Shown here one piece after another: positions 42,769-51,019 of a stretch of DNA of 64,000 bases. Both the position numbers and the translations under genes were made by a program. The stretch is from Gudongella sp034006985 (lineage in GTDB: Bacteria > Bacillota > Clostridia > Tissierellales > Tissierellaceae). The notes under the pieces were generated by a model. That model searched no databases and was not told the origin of the DNA. It saw only the letters and a program-made list of their open reading frames with translations. The stretch covers positions 31,440-95,439 of the forward strand of contig JAVERT010000008.1 of NCBI GenBank assembly GCA_034006985.1, in the 5' to 3' direction. Every line of letters begins with the position of its first letter. Positions within the stretch are counted from its first letter, which is position 1.

Positions 42769-44532
42769 TTGAAAGTAGGGAAAATAGTAAAAGTATCTGG
42801 ACCTTTAGTTGTTGCTGAAGGAATGGACGAGGCAAATATGTATGATGTTGTAGAAGTTTCCGACTTTAAATTAGTCGGTGAGATTATAGAGATGAGAGGG
42901 GATAGAGCATCTATCCAAGTTTACGAAGAGACTACAGGTATTGGGCCTGGAGACCCAGTTTATACAACTGGAGAACCACTTTCAGTAGAATTAGGACCTG
43001 GCCTTATAGAGGCGATGTTTGATGGTATACAAAGACCCCTTGAAGAGTTTAGAAAAAAATCTGGAGACTTTATGACCAGAGGAACAAAGGTGGAAAATCT
43101 TGATAGAATAAAAAAATGGGATTTTAAACCGACGGTTAAAGTTGGAGATAAAGTAATAGGTGGAGATATTATAGGTACAGTGCAAGAGACTCCAATTGTA
43201 GTTCATAAGGTAATGGTACCAATTGGTTTATCTGGAGAGATAACAGATATAAAATCTGGAGAATTTACTATTGTAGAGGATATAGCTACAATAGATAATG
43301 AAACAAAAGTTCAAATGATGCAAAAATGGCCTGTAAGAAAGAGTAGACCATACAAACAAAAACTAGATCCTAGTGTACCCTTACTAACCGGGCAAAGAGT
43401 AATTGATACATTTTTCCCAGTTGCAAAAGGTGGAACTGCAGCTATCCCTGGACCATTTGGTTCTGGTAAAACAGTAGTACAACATCAGCTTGCAAAATGG
43501 GCAGATACAGAAATAGTTGTTTATGTAGGTTGTGGAGAACGTGGTAATGAGATGACAGATGTACTAATGGAGTTCCCTGAAATTATTGACCCCGCAACAG
43601 GTGAGTCTTTGATGAAGAGGACTGTGCTTATTGCAAATACATCCAATATGCCAGTTGCTGCAAGAGAGGCTTCAATTTATACAGGAATTACAATAGCCGA
43701 GTATTTTAGAGATATGGGCTATTCTGTAGCTATAATGGCAGATTCTACATCTAGATGGGCAGAGGCTCTTAGAGAGATGTCAGGTCGTCTTGAGGAGATG
43801 CCAGGAGATGAAGGATATCCAGCATATCTTGGATCAAGGGCTGCAGCATTTTATGAAAGATCAGGAAAAGTAATTTGTAATGGTTCAGATGATAGAGAAG
43901 GAGCAATCACAGTTATAGGGGCAGTATCCCCGCCTGGTGGAGATATTTCTGAGCCAGTTTCACAGGCTACACTTAGAATAGTAAAAGTATTTTGGGGACT
44001 TGACCATACGCTTTCATATAAGAGACATTTCCCAGCAATTAACTGGTTAAATTCATACACACTATATCAAGCGAAGATGGACATTTGGATGGCTGCGAAT
44101 ATAGACCCAGAATTTGCAAAAAATAGGGCGAAAGCAATGAATTTATTGCAAGAAGAGTCAGCGCTACAAGAAATTGTTAGACTTGTTGGTAGAGACTCTC
44201 TTTCATACGAAGATCAGCTTAAGCTAGAGGCGACAAAGTCAATTAGAGAAGATTATTTACAGCAAAATGCATTTCATGATGTAGATACATTCTGCTCACT
44301 AGAAAAACAGAATAAAATGTTGAAGCTTGTTTTAGATTTTTATGATCTAGGAATGAAAGCTCTTGAAAAGGGAGTATATCTTAAGTCTATTGAGAATATG
44401 CCTATTAGAGAGAGAATAGCAAGGTCAAAATATATTGAAGAAGAAAAAATGGGAGAAATAGATATAATTATTCAGGATTTAGAATCAGAAATAAATAAAT
44501 TAATTGAGGAAGGGGGGATCCTAGATGCGTAA
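42769..44532 (+). CDS. ntpA: V-type ATPase catalytic subunit A
   Basis: A 587-residue catalytic subunit. N-terminal beta barrel (KIVKVSGPLVVAEGM), A-type non-homologous insert (about 115-190), P-loop GPFGSGKT at residues 228-235, catalytic Glu in GCGERGNEMTD, and DSTSRWAEALREMSGRLEEM downstream. The start is TTG with GCGAGGG upstream; no better start exists. The B-subunit gene overlaps by 8 nt. Confidence 0.95.
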   Translation: MKVGKIVKVSGPLVVAEGMDEANMYDVVEVSDFKLVGEIIEMRGDRASIQVYEETTGIGPGDPVYTTGEPLSVELGPGLIEAMFDGIQRPLEEFRKKSGDFMTRGTKVENLDRIKKWDFKPTVKVGDKVIGGDIIGTVQETPIVVHKVMVPIGLSGEITDIKSGEFTIVEDIATIDNETKVQMMQKWPVRKSRPYKQKLDPSVPLLTGQRVIDTFFPVAKGGTAAIPGPFGSGKTVVQHQLAKWADTEIVVYVGCGERGNEMTDVLMEFPEIIDPATGESLMKRTVLIANTSNMPVAAREASIYTGITIAEYFRDMGYSVAIMADSTSRWAEALREMSGRLEEMPGDEGYPAYLGSRAAAFYERSGKVICNGSDDREGAITVIGAVSPPGGDISEPVSQATLRIVKVFWGLDHTLSYKRHFPAINWLNSYTLYQAKMDIWMAANIDPEFAKNRAKAMNLLQEESALQEIVRLVGRDSLSYEDQLKLEATKSIREDYLQQNAFHDVDTFCSLEKQNKMLKLVLDFYDLGMKALEKGVYLKSIENMPIRERIARSKYIEEEKMGEIDIIIQDLESEINKLIEEGGILDA

Positions 44533-45943
44533 AGAGTACAATACAGTAAGAGAAGTTGTTGGGCCACTTATGATTGTTGATGGTGTAGAAGGCGTTAAGT
44601 ATGAAGAGTTGGTTGATATAGAGCTTCGTACTGGAGAAAAAAGAAGAGGTAGAGTTCTTGAAATAAATGGTGACAGAGCGATGGTACAGCTATTTGAAGG
44701 ATCCTCGGGAATCAATCTTAAAACTACAAAAGTTAAATTTCTTGGAAAACCTCTTGAATTAGGAGTTTCAGAAGATATGATAGGTCGTATATTTGATGGT
44801 CTTGGAAGACCTAAAGATGGCGGTCCAAATATTATTCCAGATAAAAAAGTAGATATTAATGGCGTACCAATAAATCCTGTATCTAGAGATTATCCTGAAG
44901 AGTTTATTCAGACTGGGATTTCTTGTATAGATGGACTTAACACACTGGTAAGAGGACAAAAGTTGCCTATATTCTCAGGGGCAGGACTTCCTCATGGGGA
45001 AGTTGCGGCACAGATAGCAAGACAAGCAAAGGTACTTGGATCTCAAGAAAAATTTGCGGTAGTATTTGGTGCAATGGGTATTACATTTGAAGAAGCACAA
45101 TTCTTTATTGACGACTTTACAAAAACGGGTTCTATAGATAGAGCAGTATTGTTTGTAAATCTTGCAGATGACCCTGCAGTAGAGAGAATAGCAACTCCAA
45201 GGATGGCACTTACTTGTGCAGAGTATCTAGCATATGAAAAAGATATGCATGTTCTTGTAATCTTAACAGATATGACAAACTACGCTGAGGCTCTTCGTGA
45301 GACATCAGCAGCTAGAAAAGAAGTACCAGGTCGTAGAGGATATCCAGGATATCTTTACACTGACCTTTCAACAATTTATGAAAGAGCAGGTAGAATTAGG
45401 GGTAGGAAGGGTTCAATTACACAAATTCCAATATTGACCATGCCTGAGGATGATATAACACATCCAATTCCTGACTTAACAGGATATATAACAGAGGGAC
45501 AGATTATACTTTCTCGTCAATTATATAAAAGAGGAATAGAACCCCCAATAAATGTAGTACCTTCACTATCTAGGCTTAAAGACAAGGGTATTGGCGATGA
45601 CAAGACTAGAGAAGACCATGCTGATACAATGAACCAGATATATGCTGCATATACATCAGGAATAGAGGCTAGGGAACTTGCAACCATACTTGGTGATTCA
45701 GCTCTATCTGAAGCAGATAAGGCTTTTGCTAAATTTGCAGAAGCATTTGACCTACAGTATGTAAATCAAGGATATAATAATAATAGGACAATATCTGACA
45801 CTCTTGATTTAGGATGGGAGTTGTTAAAGATAATTCCAAGAGGGGAGCTTAAGAGAATCCGCCAAGAATATATTGATAAATATCTTCCAGTGGAAGTTGA
45901 AGGGGAAGTAGAAATTGAAGTGGAAGTCGAAGGGGATGAGTAG
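44525..45943 (+). CDS. ntpB: V-type ATPase regulatory subunit B
   Basis: A 472-residue non-catalytic nucleotide-binding subunit, with GRIFDGLGRPKDGGP, the P-loop-equivalent FSGAGLPHGEVAAQ (degenerate, as expected of B) and DMTNYAEALRETSAARKEVP. The C-terminus ends with an unusual Glu/Val-rich tail (LPVEVEGEVEIEVEVEGDE) with short repeats, longer than in common homologues as I recall them. Subunit D follows with no gap. Confidence 0.95.
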   Translation: MRKEYNTVREVVGPLMIVDGVEGVKYEELVDIELRTGEKRRGRVLEINGDRAMVQLFEGSSGINLKTTKVKFLGKPLELGVSEDMIGRIFDGLGRPKDGGPNIIPDKKVDINGVPINPVSRDYPEEFIQTGISCIDGLNTLVRGQKLPIFSGAGLPHGEVAAQIARQAKVLGSQEKFAVVFGAMGITFEEAQFFIDDFTKTGSIDRAVLFVNLADDPAVERIATPRMALTCAEYLAYEKDMHVLVILTDMTNYAEALRETSAARKEVPGRRGYPGYLYTDLSTIYERAGRIRGRKGSITQIPILTMPEDDITHPIPDLTGYITEGQIILSRQLYKRGIEPPINVVPSLSRLKDKGIGDDKTREDHADTMNQIYAAYTSGIEARELATILGDSALSEADKAFAKFAEAFDLQYVNQGYNNNRTISDTLDLGWELLKIIPRGELKRIRQEYIDKYLPVEVEGEVEIEVEVEGDE

Positions 45944-46585
45944 ATGGCTGTATTAAATGTGAACCCTACTCGTATGGAGTTAACTCTTCTTAAGGCCAGA
46001 TTAAAGACAGCCATTCGAGGACACAAGCTCCTTAAAGACAAGCAAGATGAGCTTATGAGAAGGTTTATTGCGCTGATCAAGAAAAATAAAAAGCTTCGTA
46101 TCGAGGTTGAAGAAAATTTAAAGAATGCTTTTGATGAATTTCTTTTAACTAGTGCGGTACTTTCTCCTGAGATTTTAGAGGCAGCTGTAGCTTTTCCAAA
46201 AGAAAGAATAAGCGTTGATATTAAGAAGAAAAATGTTATGAGTGTTCATGTTCCTATAATGACTTTTATAAGGAAATTAGAAGGTGACGAAGGAAGTATT
46301 TATCCTTATGGATTTGCTCAAACAACTGGTGAACTAGATGATGCTATATCAATGTTATATGGGATAATGCCACAGCTATTAGAATTGGCTCAAGTTGAGA
46401 AATCTGCTCAGTTGATGGCCGATGAAATCGAAAAGACCAGAAGAAGGGTAAATGCGCTTGAATATAGAACTATACCAGAGTTAACGGAAACCATAAGGTT
46501 TATAAGAATGAAGCTAGATGAAAATGAAAGAAGTACAATTACAAGACTTATGAAAGTAAAAGATATAATTAATAAAGAAGCGTAA
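45944..46585 (+). CDS. ntpD: V-type ATPase subunit D
   Basis: A 213-residue rotor-shaft subunit forming a long coiled coil: NPTRMELTLLKARLKTAIRG HKLLKDKQDELM at the N-terminus and TRRRVNALEYRTIPELTETI at the C-terminus, both family signatures. It is the last gene of the operon, starting on the base after the stop of subunit B. Confidence 0.95.
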   Translation: MAVLNVNPTRMELTLLKARLKTAIRGHKLLKDKQDELMRRFIALIKKNKKLRIEVEENLKNAFDEFLLTSAVLSPEILEAAVAFPKERISVDIKKKNVMSVHVPIMTFIRKLEGDEGSIYPYGFAQTTGELDDAISMLYGIMPQLLELAQVEKSAQLMADEIEKTRRRVNALEYRTIPELTETIRFIRMKLDENERSTITRLMKVKDIINKEA

Positions 46586-46586
46586 T

Positions 46587-46629
46587 CAATTCACAGTTCA
46601 CATATCACATTTTACAATTGAAAAGATTG
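46587..46629. repeat. Copy 2 of the 43-nt dispersed repeat
   Basis: Begins CAATTCACAGTTCACAT and ends ACAATTGAAAAGATTG, matching the copy at 2162-2204 over the same length. It sits between the ATPase operon and its terminator. Confidence 0.55.
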
Positions 46630-46653
46630 TAAAAACAATAAAAATCAATGCGA

Positions 46654-46684
46654 AAAAAAGATTCCTCAAAGAGGAATCTTTTTT
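46654..46684. terminator. Bidirectional terminator of V-ATPase operon and nadE
   Basis: AAAAAAGATTCCTC (46654-46667) pairs with GAGGAATCTTTTTT (46671-46684) around AAA. A and T tracts on both sides serve both convergent genes. Confidence 0.9.
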
Positions 46685-47480
46685 ACTTTTTGTATATGTC
46701 CGCTATATCATCTGCCACTATTGGAAGCTTAGAATTATACATTGGAATAGGCAGAAATTTGAATCTAGAGATAAGATGCATTTTATCTATTTTTTCTTTA
46801 ATTGTTAGATCATCTATGATTCCTTCTCGAATATACTTATTTAAAACTTCATAAGTAAATCCAAACACATCTTCATCAGTTTTACCGGTTAAACCATCAC
46901 TAGGTGCTTTAGATAGGAACTTATCAGGTAGTCCTAAGACTTCACCAAGTTGTACAACTTCATCAGAGGTAAGCATTCCTAAAGGTGAAAAAGCTCCCGT
47001 AGCATCCCCATAAAGGGTAGCAAACCCAACCCAATCTTCAGAAAGGTTACTGGTATTTATTACTCTGCTATTATCAATAGACTGTGAAATAGCATAGAGA
47101 ACAGTCATTCTAATGCGAGGAGGAATATTTAATCCGGTTTGCCTAGATACGGTAGGTACAATATCATTTTTTATTGAATCAACAGCTAATAATACTGAAT
47201 CAGTAATATTTTTTATATTTGTTTCAATGGAAGGGATTCCTAGATATTCAACTAATTCATTAGAATAAGAGATATCGTTTTGAATTCCATTGGGCATTAA
47301 AATGCCTATTACATTTTCTTTTCCAAGTGCTTTCACAAGTAATGCGGCAACAACAGAACTGTCTTTGCCTCCAGAAATACCTAAAACAGCTTTTTCTCCA
47401 CCTGTTTGTTTCATCATAATTTTTGTCCATTCTATAATTTCATTTTGTAAAGCTATTAGGTCAAGTTTTTTTAATATCAT
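46683..47480 (-). CDS. nadE: NAD+ synthase, ammonia-dependent type
   Basis: A 265-residue NadE that amidates nicotinic acid adenine dinucleotide with ATP. The PP-loop GISGGKDSSVVAALLVKALG is at about residue 33, and NTSNLSEDWVGFATLYGD plus KAPSDGLTGKTDEDVFGF are the adenylate and substrate sites. There is no N-terminal glutaminase domain, so ammonia or an external amidotransferase is used. RBS AAGGAG. Confidence 0.93.
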   Translation of the reverse strand: MILKKLDLIALQNEIIEWTKIMMKQTGGEKAVLGISGGKDSSVVAALLVKALGKENVIGILMPNGIQNDISYSNELVEYLGIPSIETNIKNITDSVLLAVDSIKNDIVPTVSRQTGLNIPPRIRMTVLYAISQSIDNSRVINTSNLSEDWVGFATLYGDATGAFSPLGMLTSDEVVQLGEVLGLPDKFLSKAPSDGLTGKTDEDVFGFTYEVLNKYIREGIIDDLTIKEKIDKMHLISRFKFLPIPMYNSKLPIVADDIADIYKK

Positions 47481-47581
47481 TTTATCAACTCCTTATTTTC
47501 ATTTTTACAAAATTCGCAAGAGATGGTTATTTTTGTTTTTAATATAAATAAGCACTTCATTAAAAGTATAAATTTAAATAT

Positions 47582-47620
47582 AAAAGGACCATTCTATTTA
47601 TAAGATAGGTTAGTCCTTTT
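47582..47620 (-). terminator. Hairpin after the tRNA gene
   Basis: AAAAGGAC (47582-47589) and GTCCTTTT (47613-47620) pair; read leftward a T-rich stretch follows, suiting the tRNA-Val gene. Confidence 0.6.
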
Positions 47621-47632
47621 TTAATAAGCAAA

Positions 47633-47708
47633 TGGTGAGCGATATTGGACTCGAACCAACGACCTCTACGATGTCAACGTAGCGTTCTACCAGCTGAACT
47701 AACCGCTC
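47633..47708 (-). tRNA. tRNA-Val (anticodon GAC)
   Basis: On the minus strand GAGCGGT and ATCGCTC pair as a 7-bp acceptor stem; the anticodon arm is CTACG-TTGACAT-CGTAG giving anticodon GAC; the T loop has GGTTCGAGTCC; CCA is encoded. GAC reads GUC/GUU valine codons. Confidence 0.95.
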
Positions 47709-47828
47709 GTGCTTATATTTTAGCATAAGTTATTATAAAACTCAATCTATGATTTTTCAATGTTTTCTTTACATTATCTTCCTTTAATATTAAACTAAAA
47801 AGAAAGGGGTTGAAAGGAGGGCAAAGCT

Positions 47829-48506
47829 TTGATTACATTTATAGAAATTGTAGGCTCTTTGATTTATCTTGCTCTTATTTTGTATATGGGTTTTTATATT
47901 GATAGAAACAACAAAGGGGAATCAGATCATGCTTTTTTTGGACTTATGACCATGGTGCTTGCAATATCAGAATCAGCATATATTATTCCTAGGTCTTATG
48001 CTATTCTTACAACTGGAGTAGAAAACAATCTAAAGTTATTAGGATGGGCAAAGCTTGTTCAATTTATAGGATTAAGTTTGTTTTTTATTATGTTTATCCA
48101 CCTATATAGATTAAGATTCAATATAAAAAGATCTCCTTCTGTTAATAAATTATTATATGGTATAATGCTATTTAGAATAGTTATTGGTGTATTACCACAG
48201 AACAATTGGTTTGATATTACTTTTGATAGAACATTTCTAATAGTAAGAACAGTTATTCTAGCACTATACATATTTGCTTTATCAACTACTATCTATATGC
48301 ATAGTATAAAGCCACATAATAGATCTTTGCTACCAATAATTGCAGTTTTAATACCACTTTTTGCATTTATAGAACCGCAATTTTTAAATCCAGTTAATAT
48401 TTGGTTAAATTTTTTTATAGTTATATTAAGGGGTTTAATCTTACTAGGAATAGTTGCATTCTATTATAAAGAAGTTAGAAAAGAGGATGAGCTAAGCAGA
48501 TTTTAA
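47829..48506 (+). CDS. Seven-helix membrane protein of unknown function
   Basis: A 225-residue protein made of about seven hydrophobic helices with short loops. No enzyme motif is seen. It starts with TTG, 8 nt after AAAGGAGG. It precedes the YibE/F gene by 32 nt and probably shares its transcript. The arrangement resembles sensor-type 7TM domains without the kinase, but I cannot name a family. Confidence 0.65.
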   Translation: MITFIEIVGSLIYLALILYMGFYIDRNNKGESDHAFFGLMTMVLAISESAYIIPRSYAILTTGVENNLKLLGWAKLVQFIGLSLFFIMFIHLYRLRFNIKRSPSVNKLLYGIMLFRIVIGVLPQNNWFDITFDRTFLIVRTVILALYIFALSTTIYMHSIKPHNRSLLPIIAVLIPLFAFIEPQFLNPVNIWLNFFIVILRGLILLGIVAFYYKEVRKEDELSRF

Positions 48507-48538
48507 ATATTTGTTTTTTTATTTGAAAGGAGAATAAA

Positions 48539-49687
48539 TTGAGAAAGATATTAGCACCAATTATAATATTGTTAATTTTGGCTATTAGTGGGATTGCTTT
48601 TGGTCAAGAAATGGATATAGATCAAGAATTAGATTTTGAGATCTTTAATCAAAGAGGAACAGTTTTAGACGCTTCAGAAATAATAGACGACCCAGAGGGA
48701 TTTTTTTCTTTTCAAGATGTTACACTTAAAATAGATACTGGAGAAAGAAAAGGAACAGAAGTAACTATCCAAAATGTACTAACAGGGCAGGTAAACTATG
48801 ATATAATAGTAGAGAAAGGTCAGAAAGTTTCTCTAATGGTTGAAGAGTATGAGGATGGTTCCTATAAGGCTTATATAGAAGATTATTATCGAATAAATAG
48901 TTTAATCTATATAATTATAGCATTTATATTGTTAGTTATTGTAATAGGGAAATGGAAGGGTATAAAATCTCTAATATCCTTAGCTGTAACAATAGGAACT
49001 ATATTGTTTATAATGCTACCTTTAATCTTAAAAGGCTGGGATCCTATTTTTGTGAGCGTAGCGACAGCCGTATTTGTAACAGTAGTAACAATATTTTTAG
49101 TTGGAGGAGTAAACGAGAAGACAATTTCAGCAATTATTGGGACCTCGTTTGGAGTCATAAGTGCAGGTATCATAGCTTTTGTTTTTAGTAACACCGCCAT
49201 ATTAACTGGATTATCTGCAGAAGAGGCTTCTATGCTTTTGTATATCCCACAAGCAATTGAGTTTAACTTTAGACATCTTTTATTTGCAGGAATTATTATG
49301 GGGGCATTGGGAGCTGCGATGGATGTTGGTATATCAATATCTTCAAGTATCTATGAGATTAACAAGGCAAATCCAGAACTATCAAAGAGTCGTTTGTTTA
49401 AATCAGGTATGAACGTTGGTAGAGATGTTATGGGTACAATGGTAAATACGTTGATTTTAGCATATGTTGGCACATCAATTCCTATGTTGCTAGTATTTAT
49501 GGCCTATAATACGGACTTGAAAAAGGTGTTTAACTTAGATATAATAGCTACTGAAGTTGTGAGATCTTTATCGGGAAGTATAGGACTTATACTAACAATA
49601 CCCATAACAGCTTTAATAGCGAGCAATTTAATTAAAAGGAATAAAAGCATTCAAGATAAAAAAAAGAGCAAAGAGGTGAGAAATTGA
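48539..49687 (+). CDS. YibE/F family membrane protein
   Basis: A 382-residue protein with a signal-like N-terminus (to about residue 22), an extracytoplasmic beta domain (FQDVTLKIDTGERKGTEVTI) and about eight membrane helices with the YibE/F motifs GAAMDVGISISSSIYEINKA NP and MNVGRDVMGTMVNTLILAYVG. The function is unknown; exporters of small solutes have been suggested. Start TTG after GAAAGGAG. The stop overlaps the TTG start of the HesB-like gene. Confidence 0.88.
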   Translation: MRKILAPIIILLILAISGIAFGQEMDIDQELDFEIFNQRGTVLDASEIIDDPEGFFSFQDVTLKIDTGERKGTEVTIQNVLTGQVNYDIIVEKGQKVSLMVEEYEDGSYKAYIEDYYRINSLIYIIIAFILLVIVIGKWKGIKSLISLAVTIGTILFIMLPLILKGWDPIFVSVATAVFVTVVTIFLVGGVNEKTISAIIGTSFGVISAGIIAFVFSNTAILTGLSAEEASMLLYIPQAIEFNFRHLLFAGIIMGALGAAMDVGISISSSIYEINKANPELSKSRLFKSGMNVGRDVMGTMVNTLILAYVGTSIPMLLVFMAYNTDLKKVFNLDIIATEVVRSLSGSIGLILTIPITALIASNLIKRNKSIQDKKKSKEVRN

Positions 49688-49974
49688 ATTTAAATTTGTC
49701 AAAAGAAGCAAACGAGTATATAATAGATAAGTCAAGCGGAAAAAACTCGCTTACTATAGAATTAATTGACATAAAATCAGGCTGATGTACTGTAAAGAAA
49801 CTATCAGTTGAGATAGGAGAGCCTGAGCATAAAGAAGCTTATATTATTTTAAAGGAAAAGGATACAACAGTTTATCTAGATAAGGCCTTACGGGTAATAA
49901 AAAACGATGTAAATGTATCATTATCTAATTTCTTAGGTAAAAAGAGTTTAAAAGTTAAGGGTATAAGTTACTAG
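49684..49974 (+). CDS. HesB/IscA-like selenoprotein
   Basis: A 96-residue protein if TGA 49783-49785 is read as Sec at residue 34: IELIDIKSG-U-CTVKKLSVEIG. The frame is open before and after and the whole resembles the HesB-like selenoprotein family described in clostridia, in which Sec or Cys is part of the metal-site motif. The C-terminal half (KEAYIILKEKDTTVYLDKAL) has the A-type scaffold strands. Only U34 and C35 can bind a metal or serve redox. TTG start at 49684 overlaps the previous stop, with GAGGTGAG as ribosome site. Confidence 0.82.
49786..49816 (+). promoter_or_regulatory. Candidate SECIS element of the HesB-like gene
   Basis: CTATC (49801-49805), loop AGTTGA (49806-49811), GATAG (49812-49816). 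The loop begins 20 nt after the TGA, with G second. Confidence 0.6.
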
Positions 49975-50048
49975 ATAACAGAGTTAGTTTTATTACCGAC
50001 AGGGTATTAAATATTCAGTAAAAAATAAGAAAATAGGAGGGATCCGAT

Positions 50049-50684
50049 ATGAGCGATAAAAGATTATTGGCTAATCAGAGGGATGAAATCGGGAAAAATA
50101 AGGTAAAAGATGTTAGAAAAGAAAAAATGGTACCAGGGGTAATTTATAGTAAGGGTTTAGAAACTAAACAAGTTAAAGTTGATACTATCGATTTTGTAAA
50201 ATTATTTAAAGTAGTTGGAACATCTTCAATAATGGAATTGGACTTAGAAGGAGAAATAGTTCCAGTAATAGTAAAACAAGTACAAAGACATCCAGTTAAG
50301 AGAAATGTAATTCATATAGATTTCCAAAGAATTGATATGAAACAAAAACTTAGGATTACAGTGCCTGTACATCTATTAAATAGAGATAGCATTGCATTAC
50401 AACCATCTGTGTTGATGCAAATGATAGATGAAATTGAAATAGAATGTTTACCTGGTGACATTCCAGATAAAGTAGGCATAGATGTTTCAGAAATGGACTT
50501 TACTACTCCTTTATTTGTTAAAGATTTAGAAGTTATGAATAGTGAGAATGTTCTAGTATTAACTGAACATGAGTCAATTATATGTACATTGAATGAGCCA
50601 AGTCTTGAAGAAGTAGATGAGGATGAAGAAGAAACAGAAGAGCCAAGAGAAGTTAAAGTTATTGGCGAGGAAGATGAAGAATAG
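50049..50684 (+). CDS. rplY: Large ribosomal subunit protein bL25 (Ctc type)
   Basis: A 211-residue bL25 of the long Ctc/TL5 type with an N-terminal 5S-rRNA-binding domain (RKEKMVPGVIYSKGLETKQV, KQVQRHPVKRNVIHIDFQRI) and a C-terminal beta domain (IDEIEIECLPGDIPDKVGID) ending in an acidic tail. RBS AGGAGGGATCC. Confidence 0.93.
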   Translation: MSDKRLLANQRDEIGKNKVKDVRKEKMVPGVIYSKGLETKQVKVDTIDFVKLFKVVGTSSIMELDLEGEIVPVIVKQVQRHPVKRNVIHIDFQRIDMKQKLRITVPVHLLNRDSIALQPSVLMQMIDEIEIECLPGDIPDKVGIDVSEMDFTTPLFVKDLEVMNSENVLVLTEHESIICTLNEPSLEEVDEDEEETEEPREVKVIGEEDEE

Positions 50685-50707
50685 TAAAAAAGATAAGTAA
50701 GTGGAAG

Positions 50708-50756
50708 TGCACCCCAAAAGTTAGATGATAAATTTAACTTATGGAGGTGTATTTTT
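50708..50756 (+). terminator. Imperfect hairpin after bL25, possibly collapsed insertion-sequence ends
   Basis: CACCCCAAAAGTTA (50710-50723) and TAACTTATGGAGGTG (50735-50749) are near inverted copies and TTTTTGTTT follows, so it may end the bL25 transcript. CACCCCAAAAGTTAGA resembles IS3-family ends. The remainder of 50685-51019 holds no convincing gene apart from a 16-codon ATG frame at 50848. Confidence 0.45.
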
Positions 50757-51019
50757 GTTTGAATTGATTTTATATAGAATAAAGAAAGAGTTGGTGTGCC
50801 GAGTTTTATTAATAAAGAGGGTATAAGGGTTATAGGAGTAATATATATGAAAAATTTATTTTTAAATTGGATAATTCTAAATTCTATTTATAAATAATTA
50901 ATTGAAATTTTAATAATAAACATTTAGTAATACAATAATTAGGAGACAGAGGTGTATAATTGATAAGACAGTAATGAATTTGAATATTCTAATCTACTGA
51001 TATAAAAAATAGTAATTAG

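Noticed and set aside
47842..48506. Seven-helix protein as a histidine-kinase sensor or LytS-type receptor
   Set aside because: No kinase, GGDEF or other output domain follows, and no characteristic motif of such sensors is visible.
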